This document shows positions 27,251 to 34,610 of a stretch of DNA of 64,000 nt, piece by piece. The notes under the pieces were generated by a model that saw only the letters and a list, made by a program, of their open reading frames with translations, searched no databases and was not told the DNA's origin. This stretch comes from Mycobacterium aquaticum (GTDB lineage Bacteria > Actinomycetota > Actinomycetes > Mycobacteriales > Mycobacteriaceae). Location: the NCBI RefSeq assembly GCF_002086485.1, contig NZ_MVHF01000034.1, positions 1-64,000 of the forward strand. The letters run 5' to 3'. Both the position numbers and the translations under genes were made by a program. Position 1 is the stretch's first letter. Each line of letters opens with the position of its first letter.

Positions 27251-27961
27251 ATGAAGGTCCTTATCGTCGAGGACGAGCAACGGCTCGCCGGTGCCTTGTG
27301 CAGAGGCCTGCAAGCCGAGGGTTACGTCGTGGTTCACGCGAGCACCGGGACCGACGGGATGAGGCAGGCGACGGCCCACGAATACGATGCCATCCTCCTC
27401 GACATCATGCTGCCCGGCCTCGACGGCTACGAGATGCTGCGACGAATGCGCGCGCAGCAGGTGTGGACGCCGGTTTTGGTACTGACGGCCAAGGATGAGG
27501 ACGACGCTCAGGTCAAGGCCTTCGACCTGGGTGCCGACGACTACCTGACAAAGCCGTTCTCATTCACCATTCTGGTGGCGCGACTGCGGGCACTGATCCG
27601 TCGTGGTGCGCCACGCCGACCGGTGGTCCTGACCGCGGGCAACCTGTCGCTGGATCCGGCGCGACGAATCGTCGAACGCGAGTCCACGGCGATCGACCTG
27701 ACGCCCCGCGAATACGGTCTCCTCGAGTTCCTGATGCGCAACAAGGATGCCGTCGTCACCAAATCGGAGATCCGGGAGAACGTCTGGGCCAACCAGACCG
27801 GCGGTGACAACACCGTCGAGATCTACATCGGATACCTGCGCCGCAAGATCGACCTTCCGTTCGGCACCAACACGATTCAGACGGTCCGCGGCTTCGGTTA
27901 CCGCATCAACTCTCCGGCCTCGGCACACAGCGGTTCACCGATGGTCGACGCAGTGCTGTGA
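27251..27961 (+). CDS. OmpR/PhoB-type response regulator (orphan)
   Basis: 236 residues. The receiver domain (1-120) has the phosphoacceptor D51 in LLDIMLPG, the acidic pair near residues 8-9 and K101 in LTKPF. A winged-helix OmpR DNA-binding domain follows (about 125-225), with LTPREYGLLEFL and TVRGFGYRI. No histidine kinase gene lies next to it, so the cognate kinase is unlinked or lost. The gene is read divergently from the SpoIIAA-like gene. The start at 27251 gives the expected N-terminus MKVLIVEDE. Confidence 0.92.
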   Translation: MKVLIVEDEQRLAGALCRGLQAEGYVVVHASTGTDGMRQATAHEYDAILLDIMLPGLDGYEMLRRMRAQQVWTPVLVLTAKDEDDAQVKAFDLGADDYLTKPFSFTILVARLRALIRRGAPRRPVVLTAGNLSLDPARRIVERESTAIDLTPREYGLLEFLMRNKDAVVTKSEIRENVWANQTGGDNTVEIYIGYLRRKIDLPFGTNTIQTVRGFGYRINSPASAHSGSPMVDAVL

Positions 27962-27988
27962 CCCGAGCCGGCCATACCGCGTCGAGCG

Positions 27989-28267
27989 TCAGTTGTCATC
28001 GCGGATGCGATCGCGGATACACCACCAGTTCCAGTCGCACCCGGCGAACCGGCCCTCGTTGAACTCGGCGGGCGGCGGACCGTCACCGCCCCAACCGACG
28101 TCGCCGGCGTGCGCGTTCCATGGGAAGTTCGCGCAGATGTCGGCGGGATAGCCGCCGCAGTCCCACAGGGGATGGTCGGCGTGGGCCGTGGGGCTGCCGA
28201 CCATCACGGCACCCGAACCCAATGTGCCTGCGACGGCGGCGGCAGCCACGAGATCTCGTAGTTTCAC
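27989..28267 (-). CDS. Small secreted protein
   Basis: 92 residues from a GTG at 28267, preceded by GAGGAG at 8 nt. A Sec signal peptide of about 30 residues ends with PTAHA, giving a mature protein that begins DHPLWDCGG. The mature part is rich in Trp, Gly and Asp and contains four cysteines (CGG, ICAN, GCDWNWWC), suggesting two disulphides. The gene is convergent with the response regulator gene. No known family; such small Cys- and Trp-rich secreted proteins are common in mycobacteria. Confidence 0.7.
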   Translation of the reverse strand: MKLRDLVAAAAVAGTLGSGAVMVGSPTAHADHPLWDCGGYPADICANFPWNAHAGDVGWGGDGPPPAEFNEGRFAGCDWNWWCIRDRIRDDN

Positions 28268-28457
28268 GGCAGACTCCTCATATGCGAGCCCCGACTGACG
28301 GTTCTGGCGGGCGAAAGCTAACACGTGACCGAGGCTGTTTGCTGCCTGTTCGCAAAGTCAGCAACAGATTGCCAGGAGAAGCGCTTTTATTAACGGCAGC
28401 AACGATTTTAGGTTTTTCGTTGGCACCGGCTCGAGGTTGCTGCATGCTTGTTTAGCT

Positions 28458-29237
28458 ATGGGCGATCTTGGTGTGATCGGAGCGTGGCTGGTGTTGGCCG
28501 GCGTCGTCGCTGTTGCCATCGGTGTCGCAGTCGGCAGCGTTCTGCTGGCCCGCCGGGTCACAGACAACGGCCCAGAGCACAACTCGATATTGTCGCCATT
28601 CCTCACCGTTGTAGGGCTCGTGTACGGGGCCCTGCTCGGCTTCACCGTCGTCGTCGGGTGGCAGCAGTACCTCACCGCTGAGACCAATGTCTCCAACGAA
28701 GCCGCGACATTGACCACGCTGTACCGCCAGACCGTGGCGATGCCGCAGCTCGAGCAATCTCAAGTTCGCGAGCAGTTGCGCAGATACGCCGCCGCGACAC
28801 AGGGTCCGGAATGGGGCAAGGCGGAATTCGGTGACATCACCAACAACGGCCGGGCCGCCCTGACCCAGCTGTACCGCATCGTCGGCACTCAACCTCCCGG
28901 TGCCGCTGCGCCCCCGATCAACCAACAGTTCCTCAGCGAGCTGACCACGCTGGCGTCGGACCGCAGCGCACGCATCTTGGACTCCCAGCGACGCGTTCCA
29001 CGACTCCTGTGGTGCGCCTTGATCTTCGGCGGGCTCGTCCTGATCACGCTGACCAGCTTCATGCGGCTGGCGAATGACCGGTTCCACATGCTCCTGGTCA
29101 GCACTGTCACCGTGCTCCTGGCCCTGTTGCTGTACGTCATCCTGGTGCTCGACCACCCCTTCGGTCCGGCAGGGGTGACCCCGCAACCGTTTTCCCATGC
29201 GGTCGAGGTGTTCGACCTCGTCGATCGCGGAAGCTGA
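28458..29237 (+). CDS. DUF4239 membrane protein
   Basis: A 259-residue protein of the DUF4239 (bestrophin-like) group. It has N-terminal helices at about residues 5-30 and 45-68, a long soluble loop with EAATLTTLYRQ, and two C-terminal helices (about 187-205 and 212-232). The topology and the FLTVVGLVYGALLGFTVV block match the family. Its function is undefined, perhaps ion transport. It stands alone, divergent from the small secreted protein gene across 190 bp. Confidence 0.8.
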   Translation: MGDLGVIGAWLVLAGVVAVAIGVAVGSVLLARRVTDNGPEHNSILSPFLTVVGLVYGALLGFTVVVGWQQYLTAETNVSNEAATLTTLYRQTVAMPQLEQSQVREQLRRYAAATQGPEWGKAEFGDITNNGRAALTQLYRIVGTQPPGAAAPPINQQFLSELTTLASDRSARILDSQRRVPRLLWCALIFGGLVLITLTSFMRLANDRFHMLLVSTVTVLLALLLYVILVLDHPFGPAGVTPQPFSHAVEVFDLVDRGS

Positions 29238-29365
29238 AATTTTCCTGTGTATCAATAGCTTTCGCTGATTCGGCGAAGCCCGTTCTGCTGTTGCCCACCC
29301 CGCCTCGGGGTTACGATGCGACGCGTCGACCAGTTGCGACACCCAGCTACCGAGGGATTCCTGCG

Positions 29366-29932
29366 ATGACGGACGATGCCTCCCGGTTCGGCAATCCCCG
29401 TATACCGGCCGAACTCGACAACACCGCTTCCCACCTGTTCCACCTCAGCGCGGCAGATCCGTTGGTATTCGACGGCGGAACGTTGCGCCAGGCCCATGAA
29501 GACAACTTCCCGATACTGCGCGGCCAAGAGGCCAGCCTGGCGTTGCTGAAGCTGCAGCCCGGTGGAATCCGCGAACCCCATTGGCATCCCAGCGCGTGGG
29601 AGCTCAACATCGTCACCTCCGGTGTCGCCACCTGGACGCTTCTGGACGTCATGGGACACAGCGAGTCGTTCGACCAACACCCGGGCGACGTCGTCTTCGC
29701 ACCGCAGGGTTCGTTCCACTACTTCGAGAACAAGGGCGATGTCGACATGGACATCGTCATCATCTTCAACGCCAGCACGCCGGAAGCCAAGGACGACATC
29801 GGAATTGGCGCCACCATCAGCGCGCTGCCGCCGGCAGTCCTTGGCGCCGTGTTCGGCGTGCCCGCCGACACCTTCGCCAACTTCAAGAAGATCAACCACT
29901 CACTGCTGCTACTCAAACGACCGTCGTCGTGA
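29366..29932 (+). CDS. Cupin-domain protein (oxalate decarboxylase-like)
   Basis: A 188-residue single-cupin protein. The metal ligands are visible as H72 and H74 in PHWHPSAWEL, E79, and H118 in QGSFHYFEN, the arrangement of Mn- or Fe-binding bicupin oxalate decarboxylases but with one domain only. The likely reaction is on a small carboxylate or other metal-chelated substrate; it could also be a metal-binding sensor. Start chosen at 29366. The last 24 bp overlap the 3' end of the AraC gene on the opposite strand, so the two are convergent. Confidence 0.8.
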   Translation: MTDDASRFGNPRIPAELDNTASHLFHLSAADPLVFDGGTLRQAHEDNFPILRGQEASLALLKLQPGGIREPHWHPSAWELNIVTSGVATWTLLDVMGHSESFDQHPGDVVFAPQGSFHYFENKGDVDMDIVIIFNASTPEAKDDIGIGATISALPPAVLGAVFGVPADTFANFKKINHSLLLLKRPSS

Positions 29933-30934
29933 CGACGAAACCCGCGTGTTGCGATAGGCGGTGGGCGTCATGCCGAACCAGCGTCTGCACGACCGGGTCA
30001 ACACACTCTGCTCGGCGTAGCCCAGCTGCCGGCACAACTGATCGAGACCGAGATCGGTATCGAGCAGCAGACGCTGGGCGGTATCGCGGCGCGTCTGGTC
30101 GACCAACTCGCCGAACGTCGCCTGCTCGGCGGCCAGCCGCCGCTGCAGGGTTTTGGGATGGACACCGACATGGCGAGCGATGTCGGCCAACCCGACCGCG
30201 CCGGTCGGCAGGAGTTGCCGCACCAGGGTGCGCACCAACTGACTGGTGGCCGGGCCGAACTCGCCGATCACCTGGGCCAGATAGTCGACCGCGGTCTGGT
30301 GGGCCACCTGATCGGTCGGCAGCGGACGTTGCAGGTCGGACGTGCGCAGCGTGAACCCCGCAACCGGTTCGGAAAAGCTCGGCGGGCAACCGAAATAGCT
30401 CTGGTAGTCGTCGGCAGGCGTCAGTGCGGGATGCGGCAGATGTACCGCGACGGGCCGGTAGTCCAGGCCGAGGAACAGGCGCAGGACTTTCAAGGTGACT
30501 CCCAACGAGAGTTCGATGGCCTGCGCTTGCGGTGGGGCTGGGTCGAGGAGGTACTCGAATTCGAATCGCCGTAGCTCCGGATCGAGGTGCGTGGTCATCC
30601 GCGCGGCGATCGACGGGCTGTAGGCGGCCATGAACTTGTCGAAAATCAAGAACGCCTCGGCCACGGTCCCGGCGTTGCGCCCCGCGAGCCCGACCGGCCC
30701 GAGGATTTCGATGCCTTGGCGGAGCGCCAGACGCCGCCCGAAATCAGGGGTGTCGAGGGCGGCGGCAGCGTCTTCGAGCATCCCGGCCCCATTGGGCAGC
30801 GAGATGAACCGGTCGTGGCGACCGACGTCGTCGTAGGGAATGTGTGCGGCTGCTACGAGAGTGCGGCTGTTTCCGCCCAATTCGGTAACAAGCTGATGAA
30901 AGTTCGTGAGCGCGGTCCCGCGAATCACAGCCAT
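29909..30934 (-). CDS. AraC-family regulator (arabinose-binding-like)
   Basis: 341 residues. The N-terminal part (about 15-210) matches the arabinose-binding-like domain of OruR/ArgR-type AraC proteins, and the C-terminal AraC HTH pair (about 240-335) shows VGLADIARHVGVHPKTLQRRL and the second helix in FGMTPTAYRN. The gene is divergent from the sulfatase gene. Two GACTGTCAA half-sites spaced by 21 bp lie directly upstream, as expected for an AraC dimer. Regulation of the sulfatase is likely but inferred. It ends in convergent overlap with the cupin gene. Confidence 0.9.
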   Translation of the reverse strand: MAVIRGTALTNFHQLVTELGGNSRTLVAAAHIPYDDVGRHDRFISLPNGAGMLEDAAAALDTPDFGRRLALRQGIEILGPVGLAGRNAGTVAEAFLIFDKFMAAYSPSIAARMTTHLDPELRRFEFEYLLDPAPPQAQAIELSLGVTLKVLRLFLGLDYRPVAVHLPHPALTPADDYQSYFGCPPSFSEPVAGFTLRTSDLQRPLPTDQVAHQTAVDYLAQVIGEFGPATSQLVRTLVRQLLPTGAVGLADIARHVGVHPKTLQRRLAAEQATFGELVDQTRRDTAQRLLLDTDLGLDQLCRQLGYAEQSVLTRSCRRWFGMTPTAYRNTRVSSSRRRSFE

Positions 30935-30940
30935 GTCCCA

Positions 30941-30970
30941 GACTGTCAAAGATTTGTCCTGGACTGTCAA
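30941..30970. promoter_or_regulatory. AraC-type direct repeat
   Basis: GACTGTCAA occurs at 30941-30949 and again at 30962-30970, 21 bp apart in the same orientation. Two helical turns between direct half-sites is typical of AraC-family binding. The site lies between the divergent AraC and sulfatase genes. Confidence 0.65.
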
Positions 30971-31089
30971 GACGGCAGCCTGTGGTTTGCTGCACAGTAG
31001 ATGCCCGGGTCGGGATGAGTCGGCTGCGCGGCTTGCCCAGTCAGTGGCCGGCTGCACAGGCCAAGGTTCCTATCGAGGAGAGGGGCACG

Positions 31090-33429
31090 GTGTCTGACGT
31101 GCAGGGTGATCAGTTGGTGGCGCCGGTTCTACCCGGAGGCGGGGTCTTGCCGTTCCCGCCCGTCGGATCCGGCAGCATCGCCGGCCGCACGTTGCAGGAG
31201 TCGACCTACAGTCCACGGCAGGCGCCCAAGCGCCTGCACGCGAACTCCCCCAACATCGTCATCGTCCTCATCGACGACGCAGGCCCCGGTTTGCCGTCGA
31301 CGTTCGGGGGTGAGGTGACCACGGCGACGCTCGACCGGATCTGCGGAGAAGGCGTCTCTTACAACCGCTTTCACACCACGGCGATGTGCTCACCGACGCG
31401 GGCCTCGTTGCTGACCGGCCGCAACCATCACGAGATCGGCAACGGTCAGATCGCCGAGCTGGCCAATGACTGGGACGGGTACGCCGGCAAGATCCCGCGG
31501 TCCTCCGCGACGGTTGCCGAAGTGCTCAAGCAGTACGGCTACACAACCTCTGCGTTCGGGAAGTGGCACAACACCCCGGCGGAGGAGACCACGGCTGCCG
31601 GCCCGTTCGACAACTGGCCCACCGGCCTGGGTTTCGAGTATTTCTACGGCTTCCTCGCCGGTGAGGCCTCGCAGTACGAGCCGAACCTGGTGCGCAACAC
31701 GACCGTCGTCGCCCCGCCCAAGACGCCGGAAGAGGGTTACCACCTGTCCGAGGATCTCGCCGACGACGCGATCTCCTGGCTGCACCGGCACAAGGCATTC
31801 AACGCCGACAAGCCGTTCTTCATGTATTGGGCCAGCGGCTGCCTGCACGGGCCGCACCACATCATGAAGGAATGGGCCGACAAGTACGCGGGCAAGTTCG
31901 ACGACGGCTGGGATGCCTACCGGCAGCGCGTGTTCGAACGCGCCAAGGACAAGGGGTGGATCCCCCAGGACTGCGAGCTGACCCCCCGCGACGAGGCCAT
32001 GGCGGCCTGGGATGACATCCCCGAGGATGAGAAGCCGTTCCAGCGCCGCCTGATGGAGGTCGCTGCCGGGTATGCCGAGCACGTCGACGTCCAGGTCGGC
32101 CGGATCGCCGATGAGCTCGAAGCGCTGGGCTACGCCGACAACACCCTGTTCTTCTACATCTGGGGCGACAACGGTTCGTCGGGCGAAGGCCAGAACGGCA
32201 CCATCGCCGAACTGTTGGCGCAGAACGGGATTCCCACCACCGTACGTCAGCACATCGATGCGCTCGAAGAACTCGGTGGCCTGGACGTCCTCGGCTCGCC
32301 GCTGGTCGACAACCAGTACCACGCGGCGTGGGCGTGGGCAGGCAGCACCCCGTACAAGGGGATGAAGCTGCTCGCGTCGCACCTGGGTGGTACCCGCAAT
32401 CCGATGGCGGTGCGGTGGCCGGCCAAGGTCACCGCCGAGGCTGCGCCGCGCGATGTGTTCCTGCATTGCAACGATGTGGTGCCGACCATCTATGACGTCG
32501 TCGGCATCGAGCCGCCCCGGGTGGTCAACGGCGAACCGCAGATGCCGCTCGCGGGTGCGAGTTTCGCGCGAACCCTCGCCGACCGAAATGCCGCTGGCGG
32601 CAAGAAGACCCAGTATTTCGAAGTCATGGGCAGTCGAGGCATCTACCACGACGGGTGGATGGCCTCGGCTCGCGGGCCCCGGTTGCCGTGGGTGCCCGGC
32701 CAGCCGCCGGGTATCGCCACCTGGACCCCTGACAACGACACGTGGGAGTTGTACCACCTCGACGAAGACTGGTCACAGGCGCACGATCTCGCCGACCAGA
32801 TGCCCGAGAAGCTGGCGCAGATGCGGGAGATGTTCATGGTCGAAGCAGCCCGTAATGCGGTGCTGCCCGTCGGCGGTGGCCTGTGGGTGCCGGTCTACCA
32901 CCCCGAGTTGCGCATCGCACCGCCGTACCGGGAATGGGAGTTCTCGGGCGACACCGTGCGCATGCCTGAGTTCTGCGCTCCCGCACTTGGCAACAAGAAC
33001 AACGTCGTCACCATCGACGCGGACATTCCCGCCAACGCCAACGGCGTGCTGTACGCGCTCGGCGCCGCGGCGGGCGGGTTGACCCTCTATCTGGACGAGG
33101 GCTACCTCTGCTACGAGTACAACCTGTTCATCTTGTCACGCACCAAGATCCGCACGGCGGAGAAGGTGCCGCCGGGCCGCGCCACCATCACGGTCACCAC
33201 CCAGTACGCCGAACTACGCCCGGCCGGCCCACTCGACGTCACCGTCGCGCGCAACGGTGAAACAGTCGCCGCCGGACAGGTCCCGATCAGCGCACCATTG
33301 CTGTTCACCGCCAACGACTGCCTCGACATCGGCACCTGCCTTGGCTCACCGGTGTCGCTGGACTACCGCGAACGTGCGCCGTTCCCGTTCGAAGGACGCA
33401 TCCACCGCGTGCACGTCGCCTACACCTAG
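31090..33429 (+). CDS. Type I arylsulfatase (AtsD/AtsA-like)
   Basis: A 779-residue sulfatase close in length to the mycobacterial AtsA and AtsD proteins. The signature CSPTRASLLTG has Cys100, which is converted to formylglycine. Metal-binding Asp residues sit in IVLIDDAG near the N-terminus and in WGDNGS further on. Sulfatases of this type hydrolyse sulfate esters. The C-terminal part forms an additional beta-rich domain. The GTG start at 31090 was chosen for the GAGGAGAGGGG leader; upstream codons lie in the regulatory region. No signal peptide is obvious. Control by the divergent AraC protein is likely. Confidence 0.9.
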   Translation: MSDVQGDQLVAPVLPGGGVLPFPPVGSGSIAGRTLQESTYSPRQAPKRLHANSPNIVIVLIDDAGPGLPSTFGGEVTTATLDRICGEGVSYNRFHTTAMCSPTRASLLTGRNHHEIGNGQIAELANDWDGYAGKIPRSSATVAEVLKQYGYTTSAFGKWHNTPAEETTAAGPFDNWPTGLGFEYFYGFLAGEASQYEPNLVRNTTVVAPPKTPEEGYHLSEDLADDAISWLHRHKAFNADKPFFMYWASGCLHGPHHIMKEWADKYAGKFDDGWDAYRQRVFERAKDKGWIPQDCELTPRDEAMAAWDDIPEDEKPFQRRLMEVAAGYAEHVDVQVGRIADELEALGYADNTLFFYIWGDNGSSGEGQNGTIAELLAQNGIPTTVRQHIDALEELGGLDVLGSPLVDNQYHAAWAWAGSTPYKGMKLLASHLGGTRNPMAVRWPAKVTAEAAPRDVFLHCNDVVPTIYDVVGIEPPRVVNGEPQMPLAGASFARTLADRNAAGGKKTQYFEVMGSRGIYHDGWMASARGPRLPWVPGQPPGIATWTPDNDTWELYHLDEDWSQAHDLADQMPEKLAQMREMFMVEAARNAVLPVGGGLWVPVYHPELRIAPPYREWEFSGDTVRMPEFCAPALGNKNNVVTIDADIPANANGVLYALGAAAGGLTLYLDEGYLCYEYNLFILSRTKIRTAEKVPPGRATITVTTQYAELRPAGPLDVTVARNGETVAAGQVPISAPLLFTANDCLDIGTCLGSPVSLDYRERAPFPFEGRIHRVHVAYT

Positions 33430-33445
33430 AGTCGCCGAACCCGCC

Positions 33446-33478
33446 GATCCCGCTGCCGCCACCGGCGACAGCGGGGTC
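33446..33478. terminator. Hairpin terminator after sulfatase
   Basis: An inverted repeat GATCCCGCTG ... CAGCGGGGTC (9 of 10 paired) lies 17 bp after the sulfatase stop and fits an intrinsic, U-poor mycobacterial terminator. Confidence 0.55.
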
Positions 33479-33556
33479 GTCAATTGTGCCGTGCTGCAAA
33501 CAGGTTGCCGGCAGCTGCCCAGTCCCCAAATATCCACAGTCACAAGGAGATAACCG

Positions 33557-33832
33557 ATGAAGAAACGCACAGCGACGCTACTGGCGGCCGCTGCCGTCAC
33601 TGGCGCGACTCTTGCGGGCACCCCACTGGTGGTCGCCCCGAGTGCAAGCGCGGACGTCTGCGCAGGCGCCGGGGGTCGGCACTTCTCTGCCGGTGGCTGC
33701 ACCGACATCGCCGGTGACGTAGCCACCGGCGCGGCCATCGCCGCAGCCCACGTTCCGTACGTGCCAGGCGAAATCCCGTGCTACACAGTCGAAGGCGTCC
33801 CCTATTTCACGCCGCCGGGAGACCCCTGCTAA
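33557..33832 (+). CDS. Small secreted protein
   Basis: 91 residues with a clear Sec signal peptide (MKKRTATLLAAAAV ... PSASA) cleaved near residue 32. The mature protein starts DVCAG and has four cysteines spread through a Gly- and Pro-rich sequence that ends PPGDPC. The ATG at 33557 has AAGGAG 8 nt upstream. It resembles mycobacterial small secreted hypotheticals of unknown role, and shows no similarity I can see to the one at 27989. It is bounded on the 3' side by a perfect palindrome that may terminate its transcript. Confidence 0.75.
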   Translation: MKKRTATLLAAAAVTGATLAGTPLVVAPSASADVCAGAGGRHFSAGGCTDIAGDVATGAAIAAAHVPYVPGEIPCYTVEGVPYFTPPGDPC

Positions 33833-33847
33833 CCGTCGGATGAGTGC

Positions 33848-33879
33848 TCGGCCGGGACAGGCATGCCTGTCCCGGCCGA
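33848..33879. terminator. Perfect 32-nt palindromic hairpin
   Basis: A 16-bp perfect stem (TCGGCCGGGACAGGCA and its complement) lies directly after the small secreted gene. It has no U-tract, but strong GC hairpins act as terminators in mycobacteria. Confidence 0.7.
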
Positions 33880-33943
33880 ATGCGTCTGCGGGTCGACCAG
33901 CACCCACAGGTCGTTCACAGGAAATGGCCATATCTTCACGGTG

Positions 33944-34573
33944 GTGAGCCAAGATCACTCACTGCGCCCCGTCATGCGGGGCATCCTGCTCGATGTCGCC
34001 CCGCCCCTGCTCGCCTACTACGGGCTGCGCGCGGCGGGGGTGTCGGAATACGTGGCACTGCTGACGGCCACCGTGCTCGCGGGGATCAAGGTTTCCTACG
34101 ACGCGATCAAGGCCCGTCGCCTCGATCCGTTCGCGGGGTACCTGATGCTGAATTTCGGCCTGAGCCTCGCGGTCGGCCTGGCAACCTCGGACGCCCGGAT
34201 GCTGATGGTGGGCAACACCCTCGTCGGAGGCATCGGCGCGGTCGTGTTCCTGGGCAGCTGCTTCATCGGCACACCGCTGACCCAGATCGTCGCCGAGCGG
34301 GTAGGGGTGATCTCCGACGCGAATCCCGAGCCCGGCGAGGCCGAGTTCAAACGGCGGGTCAATGTTTCGCTCTCAGCGATGTGGGGCATCGGATTGCTGG
34401 TCGGGACGCTGATCAGTTTGGCGATCATTTTTTCGCTGTCCGTCGACGTCGCGAACGGTGTGAACACGGTCGTTTCGCTGGCGTTCACCGCGCTGCTGAT
34501 GGTCGTGACGATCGTGATGGCCAAGCGGGCCAGGGCCAGATGGGATGACTTGCGGGAACAAACCGCCGCCTGA
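33944..34573 (+). CDS. VC0807-family membrane protein
   Basis: 209 residues from GTG at 33944; an ATG at 33974 is the alternative start. Five or six membrane helices are predicted. The pattern MRGILLDVAPPLLAYYGLRAAG followed by IKVSYDAIKARRLDPFAGYLM is typical of the VC0807 family of integral membrane proteins, which has no known function. It ends 38 bp before lon. An SD element lies between, so lon can be expressed separately, but read-through is likely. The N-terminal start is uncertain. Confidence 0.75.
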   Translation: MSQDHSLRPVMRGILLDVAPPLLAYYGLRAAGVSEYVALLTATVLAGIKVSYDAIKARRLDPFAGYLMLNFGLSLAVGLATSDARMLMVGNTLVGGIGAVVFLGSCFIGTPLTQIVAERVGVISDANPEPGEAEFKRRVNVSLSAMWGIGLLVGTLISLAIIFSLSVDVANGVNTVVSLAFTALLMVVTIVMAKRARARWDDLREQTAA

Positions 34574-34610
34574 GAGAGTTGAGCGCATCAGACTGAACTT
34601 TGGAGGTTTG

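Noticed and set aside
33848..33879. Perfect palindrome as an operator
   Set aside because: It lies directly after a stop codon, not upstream of a gene start, and is a long uninterrupted GC stem, so a terminator is more likely.
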